From positions 1,240,001 through 1,304,000 of the forward strand of contig NZ_SHNO01000001.1 of the NCBI RefSeq assembly GCF_026262645.1: 64,000 nt of DNA, read 5' to 3'. Below, one piece after another: positions 47,367 to 56,130 of the stretch (positions are counted from its first letter, which is position 1; every line of letters starts with the position of its first letter). This DNA is from Candidatus Marimicrobium litorale. Lineage in GTDB: Bacteria > Pseudomonadota > Gammaproteobacteria > Pseudomonadales > Halieaceae. The translations under genes and the position numbers were made by a program. The notes under the pieces were generated by a model that made no database searches, had not been told where the DNA came from, and saw nothing but the letters and a program-made list of their open reading frames with translations.

Positions 47367-48440
47367 TTACTCCGCCCTTGCCTTGACGTGGATGGGACCG
47401 AAACTCTCCGTCTGCACAATTTCCACCAGAGCTTCTTTGATCAATTCCATTAACGCCAGAAACGTCACAACCACCCCGAGCCGACCTTCAGTTACGCTGA
47501 ATAACGCGACAAAGGGTACAAATTGTTCCCCCGTCAAGCGCTCGAGCACCTCACTCATACGCTCCCGCGTGGACAGCACCTCGCGTGCCACATGATGACT
47601 GGCGAACATATCGGCGCGGCGCATAACCTCGCTGAGGGCAAGCAATAACTCACGCATCTCGACCTCGGGATCCGGTCGCGCCCGATTAATCTCTGGCGGC
47701 TCCGCACTCGCCACCCAGCTGTCGCGCTCCTGTCGCGGCAGCTCCTCAATCTCCTCGGCAGCTTTCTTGAAACGCTCATACTCCTGCAGACGACGAATCA
47801 ACTGAGCTCGAGGGTCCTCCTCGTCTTCGTCCACATCGGTGGAGCGTGGCAACAACATCCGCGACTTGATCTCCGCCAGCATCGCAGCCATCAATAGATA
47901 CTCTGCTGCCAACTCAAACTGCATGGCATCCATGAGATCGACATATTCCATGTACTGATCGGTAATACGAGAAACATCAATATCCAGAATATCGATATTC
48001 TGCCGCTTAATAAGGTAAAGAAGCAGGTCCAGCGGACCCTCGAAAGCCTCAAGGATGACGGCAAGGGCCTGCGGTGGTATGTAGAGATCCTTTGGAAGCT
48101 CAGTAAGCGCCTGCCCCATCACAATCGCAAAGGGCATTTCCGCCTGCTGGGGCTGAGTTTCGAGGGGTGCGGAAAGATTTTCAGGGGGTGGGGAGGCCCG
48201 GTCCGCCTGTTCCTGCGCATCCGCTGCCTGTGCCTCCAGCTCAGCGCCGGGGTTGGTTTCGTTTCCTGACACCGTGATTTCTGCCCCCAACGTTTCTTCA
48301 AGTATACCTGAGAATGGCTCGCAATAGTGAGGGGGATCAAAGCAATATTTGCGCTTGGATGCCCTACCGCGTCCTGCAGGGGGTGCTGCCAGCGTCGGGC
48401 TGGACACAAAGGCGGGGGTGATTAGGGCCGTTGTCAGCAT
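47367..48440 (-). CDS. scpA: Segregation and condensation protein A
   Basis: Kleisin subunit of the SMC-ScpAB complex. The conserved part begins near residue 108 (PKDLYIPPQAL), with LEAFEGPLDLLLYLIKRQNIDILDI and the C-terminal winged helix region. The first ~105 residues are a Pro/Gln/Glu-rich, probably disordered extension. The ATG at 48438-48440 is kept because GGAAG lies five bases upstream; later GTG/TTG starts would give a more standard length of about 250-300. The start overlaps the tRNA-Arg promoter region on the other strand. Confidence 0.9.
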   Translation of the reverse strand: MLTTALITPAFVSSPTLAAPPAGRGRASKRKYCFDPPHYCEPFSGILEETLGAEITVSGNETNPGAELEAQAADAQEQADRASPPPENLSAPLETQPQQAEMPFAIVMGQALTELPKDLYIPPQALAVILEAFEGPLDLLLYLIKRQNIDILDIDVSRITDQYMEYVDLMDAMQFELAAEYLLMAAMLAEIKSRMLLPRSTDVDEDEEDPRAQLIRRLQEYERFKKAAEEIEELPRQERDSWVASAEPPEINRARPDPEVEMRELLLALSEVMRRADMFASHHVAREVLSTRERMSEVLERLTGEQFVPFVALFSVTEGRLGVVVTFLALMELIKEALVEIVQTESFGPIHVKARAE

Positions 48441-48468
48441 TGGTTCTTCCGCAAACGCCAGAAATCTA

Positions 48469-48474
48469 TATAAT
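48469..48474 (+). promoter_or_regulatory. -10 element of the tRNA-Arg promoter
   Basis: Perfect TATAAT 12 bases before the mature tRNA-Arg, followed by a C-rich discriminator. No consensus -35 was found at 16-18 bases. Confidence 0.45.
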
Positions 48475-48485
48475 CAACCCCGTGG

Positions 48486-48562
48486 GCGCCCGTAGCTCAG
48501 CTGGATAGAGTAACTGGCTTCGAACCAGTTGGTCGGGAGTTCGAATCTCTCCGGGCGCGCCA
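48486..48562 (+). tRNA. tRNA-Arg (anticodon TCG)
   Basis: A 77-base cloverleaf. Acceptor GCGCCCG (48486-48492) pairs with CGGGCGC (48552-48558), then G and encoded CCA. The D arm has TAGCTCAGCTGGATAGAG. Anticodon stem ACTGG/CCAGT encloses CTTCGAA, giving anticodon TCG for CGA codons. T loop TTCGAAT. No clear terminator follows. Confidence 0.96.
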
Positions 48563-48932
48563 ATTTAATAAAAAACTCTGGAGATGTGCCGACCATTCGC
48601 TCACACCCTTCAGGGCAACGCCCGGTCACGGCACCCGGGTACAACAGGTAACAGTGTGCAGAGCAGCCCTCGAACCCAGGGCCCCGCGACAGGTCGGATT
48701 AACTCGAGTAGGCGCGCAAAAAGACGATTACTTTGGTAGCCGAGCGTCGCAAAGAAGGCCACGATCTCATGAAACATTTCACCACGCTTTCGAGATCTGC
48801 CGCGCGCGGGCATCTACTCTGTTGGGACCGTGGTCGAGTTCGCGCATTTCACACACGATTATCGCCAATTTGGGCAACATCCAGTAGCGTTATCGACGAC
48901 ATCAATACGGCTTACCCGGGGGTAGCCAAAAC
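48563..48932. other. Noncoding stretch after tRNA-Arg
   Basis: About 370 bases before the carbamoyltransferase gene. A hydrophobic 55- to 67-codon minus-strand frame (48610-48813) has no strong ribosome site, so it is not called. The promoter of the carbamoyltransferase unit should be here; I cannot place it reliably. Confidence 0.5.
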
Positions 48933-50783
48933 ATGACCGCTGCGAAAACCATCCTTGGGCTCTCTGCTTACTACCACGACAGTGCCGCCGCCCTCGTGAA
49001 AGATGGAGAAATCGTTGCCGCTGCGCAGGAAGAAAGATTCAGCCGTAAAAAGCACGACGCCGGCTTCCCCGGCAGCGCCATCCGTTATTGCCTGGCAGAA
49101 GCGGGGCTGAGTCTCGCTGATGTAGACGAAGTGGTTTTCTACGACAAACCGCTGGTCAAGTTCGAGCGACTGCTGGAGACCTATCTGTCTTATGCACCCA
49201 ACGGACTGCGTTCGTTCATCGCCGCGATGCCTATCTGGCTCAAGGAAAAGCTTTATCTCAAGAGTACGCTGAAAACTGAATTATCGAACCTTGGCGACTT
49301 GAAAAAGACTGAACTTCCGGATTTGTTGTTTTCGGAACATCACCAGTCCCATGCTGCGTCGGCATTTTTCCCCAGCCCTTTTGAGAAAGCCGTGGTGCTC
49401 TGTCTCGATGGCGTTGGCGAGTGGGCAACTACGACCGCTTGGCTGGGCGAAGGTAAAACACTGAAGCCGCTGTGGGAGCTGGATTTCCCCCATTCACTGG
49501 GCCTCTTGTACTCCGCATTCACCTATTACACGGGCTTTAAAGTGAATTCAGGTGAATACAAACTGATGGGACTTGCACCCTATGGCGAACCCACCTACGT
49601 CGAGCTGATTCTCGACAACCTGATGGACTTGAAAGAGGACGGCACCTTCAGGCTGGATATGCAGTACTTTAACTACTGTACCGGCCTTACCATGACCAAT
49701 AAAAAGTTCGACAAGCTTTTTGGCGGACCGGCGCGACAAGCTGAGGGCGAACTGACTCAGCGCGAAATGGACATTGCCGCCTCCATACAGAAAGTCACCG
49801 AAGAGGTAGTGCTTCGTTTGGCAAAAACCGCACAGAGGGAAACAGGTTGCCGCAATCTCTGTCTTGCTGGCGGAGTAGCGCTCAACTGTGTATCCAACGG
49901 GGAACTGCTGCGAGCCGAAGTATTTGATGAAGTTTGGGTTCAGCCGGCCGCCGGTGATGCTGGGGGCGCACTGGGCGCCGCCCTTGTAGCGTGGCATGAG
50001 CGACACGATGGTAACAGGGAAATCAACGGCGCCGACAGCATGAAAGGCTCGTATCTAGGCCCGCGCTATGCGAGTGATGAAATTCGCAAGCAGCTGGACG
50101 CAAGTGGAGCGGTCTATCAGGAACTGGATGACTCCGCCTTGTTACCAAAACTGGCAGATATTCTTGCCAGCGAGCATGTCGTGGGATGGTTTCAGGGCCG
50201 CATGGAGTTTGGACCACGCGCGCTTGGCGGCCGATCTATTATCGGTGACCCACGCTCCAGCAAAATGCAATCTGTGATGAATCTCAAGATCAAGTACCGG
50301 GAATCGTTTCGTCCATTTGCGCCCTCTGTATTGGCTGAAGACGTCAGCGACTATTTTGTGCACGATTGCCCCAGCCCTTACATGCTAATGGTTGCCCCCA
50401 TTACGGAAGCCATTCGTATACCTATGACGGCAGAACAAGAAAGTCTTTTCGGAATCGAAAAACTGAATGTACCCCGGTCGGCACTCCCGGCTATTACGCA
50501 TGTCGACTATTCGGCACGGATACAAACCGTGCACGAAAACACCAATCCCCGTTATCACGGTCTTATCTCTTCGTTCAAGGAGAAAACCGGTTGCGGCGTA
50601 TTGATCAATACCTCATTCAATGTCCGTGGTGAACCTATCGTTTGCACCCCCGAGGATGCCTATCGCTGCTTCATGCGCACAGAAATGGATTACCTCGTCG
50701 TCGAAAATTTTTTGATGGAAAAATCCCAGCAACCGGAAATCGAAAAAGACGACAGCTGGATGAACGAGTTTGAGTTGGATTAA
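48933..50783 (+). CDS. NodU/CmcH-family O-carbamoyltransferase
   Basis: A 616-residue enzyme that transfers a carbamoyl group from carbamoyl phosphate to a hydroxyl, usually of a sugar or natural product. The N-terminal Kae1-like ATPase domain shows ILGLSAYYHDSAAALV, SEHHQSHAASAFFPS (metal His residues) and LCLDGVGEW; the C-terminal YrdC-like domain has FQGRMEFGPRALGGRSI and GVLINTSFNVRGEPIV. It heads a cassette with SxtJ- and DUF5989-type genes, like sxtI-sxtJ-sxtK of saxitoxin clusters. The acceptor is unknown; with no biosynthetic gene cluster around, a surface glycan is the likely target (inference). Confidence 0.92.
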   Translation: MTAAKTILGLSAYYHDSAAALVKDGEIVAAAQEERFSRKKHDAGFPGSAIRYCLAEAGLSLADVDEVVFYDKPLVKFERLLETYLSYAPNGLRSFIAAMPIWLKEKLYLKSTLKTELSNLGDLKKTELPDLLFSEHHQSHAASAFFPSPFEKAVVLCLDGVGEWATTTAWLGEGKTLKPLWELDFPHSLGLLYSAFTYYTGFKVNSGEYKLMGLAPYGEPTYVELILDNLMDLKEDGTFRLDMQYFNYCTGLTMTNKKFDKLFGGPARQAEGELTQREMDIAASIQKVTEEVVLRLAKTAQRETGCRNLCLAGGVALNCVSNGELLRAEVFDEVWVQPAAGDAGGALGAALVAWHERHDGNREINGADSMKGSYLGPRYASDEIRKQLDASGAVYQELDDSALLPKLADILASEHVVGWFQGRMEFGPRALGGRSIIGDPRSSKMQSVMNLKIKYRESFRPFAPSVLAEDVSDYFVHDCPSPYMLMVAPITEAIRIPMTAEQESLFGIEKLNVPRSALPAITHVDYSARIQTVHENTNPRYHGLISSFKEKTGCGVLINTSFNVRGEPIVCTPEDAYRCFMRTEMDYLVVENFLMEKSQQPEIEKDDSWMNEFELD

Positions 50784-50799
50784 CAGGAACAGATTCACC

Positions 50800-51195
50800 A
50801 TGACAGATCCAATGAGCAACAAAGAATTACGCAAGTTCGGTTTTGTTACCGGGGGCATGCTCATCCTTTTTTTCATGGGCTTGATTCCATGGATCTGGGA
50901 TGTCAGCGTTCCACTGTGGCCCCTTTATGCCGCGGGAATACTGGCGTCGATGGCTTTGGTATGGCCTGCCTCCCTGGGCCCTGTTTACACGGTCTGGATG
51001 AAATTCGCTGAGGCACTGGGCTGGGTAAATACACGAATCATTCTCAGTGTCATCTTCTTCCTCATGTTTTTTCCGATCGGCATGGTTATGCGGCTCTTCA
51101 ACGACCCCATGCGACGCAAACTGGATGAAACAGCCACTAGCTACCGCGTTGAGTCTCGTTTACCCAAGCCTGAAAATATGGAGAGGCCGTTCTGA
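50800..51195 (+). CDS. SxtJ-family membrane protein
   Basis: A 131-residue protein with three to four hydrophobic segments (FGFVTGGMLILFFMGLIPWIW, LWPLYAAGILASMALVWP, IILSVIFFLMFFPIGMVM) and a C-terminal PMRRKLD typical of SxtJ proteins. SxtJ is regularly found beside carbamoyltransferases but has no proven function. The ATG at 50800-50802 after AGGAA is used; an upstream in-frame start overlaps the carbamoyltransferase. The stop overlaps the start of the next tiny gene by one base. Confidence 0.85.
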   Translation: MTDPMSNKELRKFGFVTGGMLILFFMGLIPWIWDVSVPLWPLYAAGILASMALVWPASLGPVYTVWMKFAEALGWVNTRIILSVIFFLMFFPIGMVMRLFNDPMRRKLDETATSYRVESRLPKPENMERPF

Positions 51196-51347
51196 TGTTT
51201 GATCTGCTCAAAGACCTATGGGGTTTCATGAAGGAACGTAAAAAGTTCTGGCTCGCCCCTGTCATCCTCATTCTGCTGCTGTTGGGTGGCCTGCTGGTCC
51301 TTGCGCAGGGCTCTGCAGTCGCGCCGTTTATTTATACCTTGTTCTAG
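51195..51347 (+). CDS. DUF5989/SxtK-like 50-residue membrane protein
   Basis: A 50-codon gene, MFDLLKDLWGFMKERKKFWL, then a hydrophobic helix (APVILILLLLGGLLVLAQGS) and VAPFIYTLF. Its ATG overlaps the sxtJ stop as TGATG, showing translational coupling. This matches the DUF5989 family, tiny proteins that follow SxtJ next to carbamoyltransferases. A role as a membrane partner of the carbamoylation step is inferred only from constant association. Confidence 0.85.
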   Translation: MFDLLKDLWGFMKERKKFWLAPVILILLLLGGLLVLAQGSAVAPFIYTLF

Positions 51348-51499
51348 GCAGCATGCTCAGACACTGGAGCAAGGCAGGGCACGCTCGCTAGCGTCGCCTC
51401 ACATAGGCAGACATGGCGCGGTTATCGAGAGCGAGGCAACGGAGTCTGTCCGCCGAACCGCGCGCTGGCGAGTGAATAAGGGCCCTGGGGAGCAATTAT

Positions 51500-52123
51500 C
51501 TACAGTGTGAACTGTGCACTCTCGCCCTTTCCTTGCCTCAACACCGTGGGCACTTCATCTGCCAGATCAACCACCGTAGTGGGCTCCATCCCGCAGTAGC
51601 CTCCATCGATTACCAGATCTACCTCGTGCTCCAGGGATTGACGAATATCGTAAGGGTCTACAAGCGGATACTCATCACCGGGCATTATCAAAGTCACGCT
51701 CATCAGAGGTTCACCGAGGTCTGCCAGCAGTGCCGCCGCTATCGCATTTTCCGGCACACGAATTCCCACAGTCTTACGCTTGGGGTGCATGAGACGCTTG
51801 GGCACCTCCGACGTGGCTTTCAATATGAACGTATAGGGGCCAGGCGTGGTTTGACGCAATAGCCGGTACGCCGCATTGTCCACCTTCGCGTAGGTGGCAA
51901 TTTCTGACAGGTCGCGGCACACCAGCGTAAAGTTGTGCTTATCGTCCAGTTTCCTGATCCGCCGAATCCGATCCAGAGCCATTTTGTCGCCAATATGGCA
52001 ACCGAGGGCGTAAGCAGAGTCCGTAGGGTATACAACTACGCCTCCCCCGCGCACGATATCCGCCGCCTGACGCACCAGGCGAGTCTGCGGCGTTTCCGAA
52101 TGAATCTGAAAGAACTGGCTCAA
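51500..52123 (-). CDS. yciO: YciO/Sua5/YrdC family protein
   Basis: A 207-residue protein of the threonylcarbamoyl-AMP synthase superfamily, with the YrdC-like core GGGVVVYPTDSAYALGCHIG, RRIRKLDDKHNFTLVCRDLS and PGPYTFILKATSEVPKRL. YciO is distinct from the main TsaC enzyme, and its physiological role is not settled. It lies 19 bases downstream of rnm on the minus strand, the yciV-yciO pair also seen in E. coli. Confidence 0.92.
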   Translation of the reverse strand: MSQFFQIHSETPQTRLVRQAADIVRGGGVVVYPTDSAYALGCHIGDKMALDRIRRIRKLDDKHNFTLVCRDLSEIATYAKVDNAAYRLLRQTTPGPYTFILKATSEVPKRLMHPKRKTVGIRVPENAIAAALLADLGEPLMSVTLIMPGDEYPLVDPYDIRQSLEHEVDLVIDGGYCGMEPTTVVDLADEVPTVLRQGKGESAQFTL

Positions 52124-52142
52124 AACATCATTCTCCGGCCCG

Positions 52143-52988
52143 TCAGGGGTGAGCAGAATCCTTTGTCCTCCAGCGCTCCCAAACCACTGTCAAGTGCTCA
52201 AAGGGCGCGGATTCTAAACCCAGAGGCGCACCATAGGCAGCGTCCTGGTGGAAATCACTTCCCACCGATACCTCCAGGTCATAGTGCACTGCCAACGACT
52301 GCAGCTGTGCCGCCTGATCTGCGGCCTGACGACCACTGGCAACCTCAATGCCCCGGCCGCCAGCCGTCTTGAAGGCGGCAAGCAAACGACGCAGTTTCAT
52401 GTGGGTAAAGCGATATTTCAAGGGATGAGCCACTACTGCAACACCGCCGGATTGCGTAATCCAGTCGACGACTTGCGGCAGTTCCGGCCAACACGCCTTC
52501 ACATCGCCCACTTTGCCGCGCCCCAGGTACCGATCAAATGCTTCACTGAAGTCAGCAACGTGACCCTTTTCCATCATCCAGCGTGCAAAATGCGGTCTGC
52601 CCGGCTGACTGCTGCCCGCCAGGGCCAGTGCGCCCTCGAGGGCACCCTCGAAACCCTTGGACGCCAGGCGACGCGCTATTATCCCTGTTCTCTCCTGCCG
52701 CGCCTGCGCCATGTGCTTGAGCCCCTCAACCATAAGTGGATGGTCACAATCGATTCCCAGGCCAAGTATATGTATAGTCGCCCCACCCCACTGGCAGGAT
52801 AACTCCACACCGGGCACGAGGTTCAACCCCGGTACGGGAAGCGAAGCTACCGCAAGAAAACCGGCGACTGTGTCGTGGTCAGTAATGGCAAGCATGGAAA
52901 TGCCCTCGGCGGCAGCGCGCTCGACGAGAACCGCAGGGTCAAGAGCACCATCAGAAGCCGTAGTGTGGGTATGGAAGTCGATTCGCAC
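52143..52988 (-). CDS. rnm: PHP-domain 5'-3' exoribonuclease RNase AM
   Basis: Homologue of E. coli YciV/RNase AM, which trims 5' ends of rRNAs and degrades short RNAs, 281 residues. The PHP metal-site motifs are MRIDFHTHTTASDGALDP, AITDHDTVAGF, GVELSCQW and HPLKY, with a late GSDFHQD. It is divergent from yciB and upstream of yciO. Confidence 0.92.
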   Translation of the reverse strand: MRIDFHTHTTASDGALDPAVLVERAAAEGISMLAITDHDTVAGFLAVASLPVPGLNLVPGVELSCQWGGATIHILGLGIDCDHPLMVEGLKHMAQARQERTGIIARRLASKGFEGALEGALALAGSSQPGRPHFARWMMEKGHVADFSEAFDRYLGRGKVGDVKACWPELPQVVDWITQSGGVAVVAHPLKYRFTHMKLRRLLAAFKTAGGRGIEVASGRQAADQAAQLQSLAVHYDLEVSVGSDFHQDAAYGAPLGLESAPFEHLTVVWERWRTKDSAHP

Positions 52989-53074
52989 AATCTTTACACT
53001 GGTCGGGTCAGCCGCAACCCGGCTCCAATCAACAGGTTAATTCGCATAGTAACAGCCGGAGCTGATAAGAATCC

Positions 53075-53680
53075 ATGAAGCAAATAGCTGAGTTTATACC
53101 TATCATTTTGTTTTTTATCGTCTACCAGTTGGACGGTGAGAGTATTGCGGTAGCAGGCTGGCATTACCGCTTTGATGGTATATTTTCAGCAACAGCAGCA
53201 CTAATGGTCGCGACACTCCTGCAAGTCGCGATTACTTACGCTGTGACTCGTAGCTTCGAGAAACGCTTATTGTGGTTGCTGATTGCTGTTTTGGTATTCG
53301 GCGGCGCAACACTGGTTTTCCGCAATCAAGCATTTATCCAGTGGAAACCCACCGTATTCAACTGGGTACTGGCGCTGGTGTTTGGTGCGTCACAGTTCAT
53401 CGGCGACAAGAATCTTATGGAGCGCACGCTCGGGACACAAATCCGCTTGCCGAAAAAGGTATGGACCCAATTGAACGCGCTCTGGATCGGCAATTTTCTG
53501 CTGGTCGGTGGCCTCAATCTGTTTGTCGCATACCGCTACAGCGAGCAAGCCTGGGTCAACTATAAATTATATTCTTCATTCGGCTTCATCCTCACATTGA
53601 CTGTGCTGACTGCGCTGTTAATCAGTCCGCACCTGAAAGAGGAAAACTCGAACGAGCCGGAGCAGGACGAATCGTTATAA
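53075..53680 (+). CDS. yciB: YciB/IspZ inner-membrane septation protein
   Basis: A 201-residue integral membrane protein with about five helices, beginning MKQIAEFIPIILFFIVY, and the family segments FNWVLALVFGASQFIGDKNLMERTLG and LPKKVWTQLNALWIGNF. It affects envelope integrity and division in enterobacteria. Followed after 16 bases by yciI. Confidence 0.94.
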   Translation: MKQIAEFIPIILFFIVYQLDGESIAVAGWHYRFDGIFSATAALMVATLLQVAITYAVTRSFEKRLLWLLIAVLVFGGATLVFRNQAFIQWKPTVFNWVLALVFGASQFIGDKNLMERTLGTQIRLPKKVWTQLNALWIGNFLLVGGLNLFVAYRYSEQAWVNYKLYSSFGFILTLTVLTALLISPHLKEENSNEPEQDESL

Positions 53681-53696
53681 GTGGAGATCACCCTAA

Positions 53697-53996
53697 ATGT
53701 ACTATGTAATAATTTGCGAGGATGTCGAAAACAGCCTGCCGCTGCGTCAGCAGACTCGGGACGCTCACCTCGCCTACCTCCGAGAACTCGTTGATCAGGG
53801 CAGACTGAAAGCCGCGGGGCCAAACCCAGCCCTGGACACGGAGGACCCTGGAGACGCGGGCTTCACTGGGAGTCTAATTATCGCCGATTTCGACAGCCTG
53901 CAAGCAGCTTCAGCATGGGCAGATGCTGACCCGTATGCCACCGCAGGGGTTTTCCGCAAGGTGACTGTGAAACCCTATAAACTGGTGCTACCGTAA
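53697..53996 (+). CDS. yciI: YciI family protein
   Basis: A 99-residue small ferredoxin-like-fold protein of the YCII family (MYYVIICEDVENSLPLRQQTR then AHLAYLRELVDQGRLKAAGP), with the conserved His of RxxHL and DPYATAGVF. Activity of family members is little known. GGAG lies about nine bases upstream. It follows yciB, a common pairing. Confidence 0.9.
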   Translation: MYYVIICEDVENSLPLRQQTRDAHLAYLRELVDQGRLKAAGPNPALDTEDPGDAGFTGSLIIADFDSLQAASAWADADPYATAGVFRKVTVKPYKLVLP

Positions 53997-54098
53997 TTCA
54001 AGATGCCGGTTTACAGGCTTGCCTTGCGGCAGCTAAGATGCCTGACTCGGTGTTGACCATCGCTTTTTTAAACGTTTGAACAGAATAAGGATTTCGCC

Positions 54099-54770
54099 TT
54101 GGCACGCTTCGCCGCCCTACTACTGGCTCTCGTATTTTACTCTGGCGTGAGCCACGCACAGGAAATCCGTTATGTCAGTGACAAGCAGTATGTACCACTG
54201 CGCAGCGGCGCGGGCAACGAGTACAGGATTATTCACCGGGGCCTGATATCAGGTACCCGCCTCAGCGTCAGCCGCACCTCCGGCGACGGAGAATGGACAG
54301 AAGTCACCAGTGACGCGGGGCTAACCGGGTGGATCCGTTCACAATACCTGATGTCGGAAATGCCCGCCCAGCAGCGATTATCCGTTGCCACGCGCAAGAT
54401 CGAAAAATCCGGAGAAGAAAGCGCGGACCTGAGTACCCAGCTGAGCATGCTTGAGACCGAGCGAGAGGATCTCGTTGTCAGGCTTGACGCCAGCGAAAAT
54501 GGCCTGGAGCAGGTCCGCCAGGAATTGCACCAACTGAAGCAGATTTCGGGTAAAGCAGTTCAGCTCGACACCAGCAACCGACGATTGGTCGAAGAAGCCG
54601 AGAACCTGCGCTCTGAGGTGGAAATGCTACAGGCTGAAAAACAACGGCTCACCGACAAACTGGATAATGAAGACTTTATGAATGGCACCCTCGCCGTGTT
54701 GCTGGGTGTAATTATAGCGCTCGTCGCACCCAGATTAGCGCCAAAACGACGAAAAGCCTCAAGTTGGTAA
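54099..54770 (+). CDS. SH3-domain protein with coiled coil and C-terminal membrane helix (YgiM-like)
   Basis: A 223-residue envelope protein: signal peptide ([19 protein letters not shown]), bacterial SH3 domain (about 23-88: [19 protein letters not shown]), coiled coil (about 100-190), a membrane helix near the C terminus ([14 protein letters not shown]) and a short basic tail (KRRKAS). The architecture is that of YgiM/TIGR04211. The start is a TTG at 54099-54101 with AGG nine bases before. Function in E. coli is unclear. It precedes a secreted cyclophilin by a few bases. Confidence 0.85.
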   Translation: MARFAALLLALVFYSGVSHAQEIRYVSDKQYVPLRSGAGNEYRIIHRGLISGTRLSVSRTSGDGEWTEVTSDAGLTGWIRSQYLMSEMPAQQRLSVATRKIEKSGEESADLSTQLSMLETEREDLVVRLDASENGLEQVRQELHQLKQISGKAVQLDTSNRRLVEEAENLRSEVEMLQAEKQRLTDKLDNEDFMNGTLAVLLGVIIALVAPRLAPKRRKASSW

Positions 54771-54781
54771 AGGAGATTAAC

Positions 54782-55366
54782 GTGTTACGCACATTTTTAT
54801 TGTCATTTTCTATTCTGCTTTCTTCAAGCCTCGGCGCGCAGGAGACTGCACAAGAACAAGCTGTTGCCGAAAACCCGGTCGTCGTACTTCGGACCAGCGA
54901 AGGAGACATTACACTGGAACTCTTTGCGGACAAGGCGCCGATTACCGTGGAGAACTTTCTCGACTACGTCGACAGTGGATTCTACGAAGGCACTATTTTC
55001 CACCGTGTCATTCCCAATTTCATGATTCAGGGAGGCGGGTTTGACCAAACAATGCAGAAAAAATCCACCAATCCGCCAATTAAAAATGAATCTAAAAATC
55101 GGATGCACAACACCCGGGGCACCATCGCCATGGCCCGGACCAACGACCCGGACTCAGCAACCGCGCAGTTCTTCATCAATCACCGCTCCAATCTGCAGCT
55201 CGACTGGGCTCCGGGACGAGAGGGTTACGCTGTATTCGGCGAAGTAATCGATGGCATGGACGTAGTGGATTACATCGCAGCCATTGAGACGGCCAGAAAG
55301 GGCTCTATGGGCGACGTGCCTACCGAAACGATCATGATCGAAAGTGTCGAACGACAGAACCTCTGA
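54782..55366 (+). CDS. Exported cyclophilin-type peptidyl-prolyl isomerase
   Basis: A 194-residue PpiA-like proline isomerase for periplasmic folding. The GTG at 54782-54784 follows AAAGGAG at ideal spacing and begins a signal peptide ([19 protein letters not shown]). Cyclophilin motifs [15 protein letters not shown] and [19 protein letters not shown] carry the active-site Arg, Phe and Gln. The stop overlaps the pdxJ start by one base. Confidence 0.93.
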   Translation: MLRTFLLSFSILLSSSLGAQETAQEQAVAENPVVVLRTSEGDITLELFADKAPITVENFLDYVDSGFYEGTIFHRVIPNFMIQGGGFDQTMQKKSTNPPIKNESKNRMHNTRGTIAMARTNDPDSATAQFFINHRSNLQLDWAPGREGYAVFGEVIDGMDVVDYIAAIETARKGSMGDVPTETIMIESVERQNL

Positions 55367-56130
55367 TGATCGCACTGAGCGTTAATCTCAATAAAATTGC
55401 CCTCATTCGCAACTCCCGGGACACAACCAACCCCGATATACCCCAGCACGCGCAGCTGTGTATCGATGCGGGAGCAAACGGTATAACAGTGCACCCAAGG
55501 CCCGATCAGCGTCATGTCCGCGCCAGTGACTGCCGCGATCTTGCCAACATCCTCAAGGTCGAATTCAATATCGAGGGTAATCCCTTCAGCGCTCCCCGCA
55601 AAAGCGAACGTCCGGGTGTCGGCGACTATCCGGGTTTTATGGCCCTGGTGCGGGAAATCCGTCCAACCCAGTGCACCCTGGTGCCCGATGGGGACGGACA
55701 ACTGACGTCAGACCACGGCTTCGATCTGAAAAAGGAGGGGGATCGCATCGCCCCACTGGTCACCGAGCTAAAATCTTTGGGCATACGAACCAGCCTGTTC
55801 ATGGACCCTGACCCAGAACAAATTCGACTGGCCGCGCAGGTTGGAACAGACCGCATCGAGTTATATACCGAAACCTACGCCCGCGCCGTCCGCGAGCAGC
55901 GCGATATCGACGCCGTCTTTGAACAATTCGTTACGGCTGCAAGAGTCGCAGTTGACGCAGGTCTTGGCCTGAATGCGGGTCATGATCTGGACCTCATCAA
56001 CCTGCCGCAATTTGTCACCATTGCCGGCCTGCAAGAAGTCTCTATCGGTCACGCCCTGACGGTGGACGCATTGCGCATGGGTCTGCCGGATACCATTCAG
56101 GCTTACCAGCGGGTGCTTGGTAACACATAG
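55366..56130 (+). CDS. pdxJ: Pyridoxine 5'-phosphate synthase
   Basis: Closes the pyridoxine ring in the DXP-dependent vitamin B6 pathway, 254 residues. The start SVNLNKIALIRNSRDTTNPD, HPRPDQRHVRASDCRDLA and EFNIEGNPF match PdxJ, as does the C-terminal LNAGHDLDLINLPQFV and EVSIGHALTVDALRMGL. It is coupled by one-base stop/start overlaps with the cyclophilin gene before and the SnoaL-like gene after. Confidence 0.96.
   Translation: MIALSVNLNKIALIRNSRDTTNPDIPQHAQLCIDAGANGITVHPRPDQRHVRASDCRDLANILKVEFNIEGNPFSAPRKSERPGVGDYPGFMALVREIRPTQCTLVPDGDGQLTSDHGFDLKKEGDRIAPLVTELKSLGIRTSLFMDPDPEQIRLAAQVGTDRIELYTETYARAVREQRDIDAVFEQFVTAARVAVDAGLGLNAGHDLDLINLPQFVTIAGLQEVSIGHALTVDALRMGLPDTIQAYQRVLGNT

Noticed and set aside
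48610-48813. Hydrophobic minus-strand frame between tRNA-Arg and the carbamoyltransferase
   Set aside because: Weak ribosome site and no known family; composition alone is not enough.
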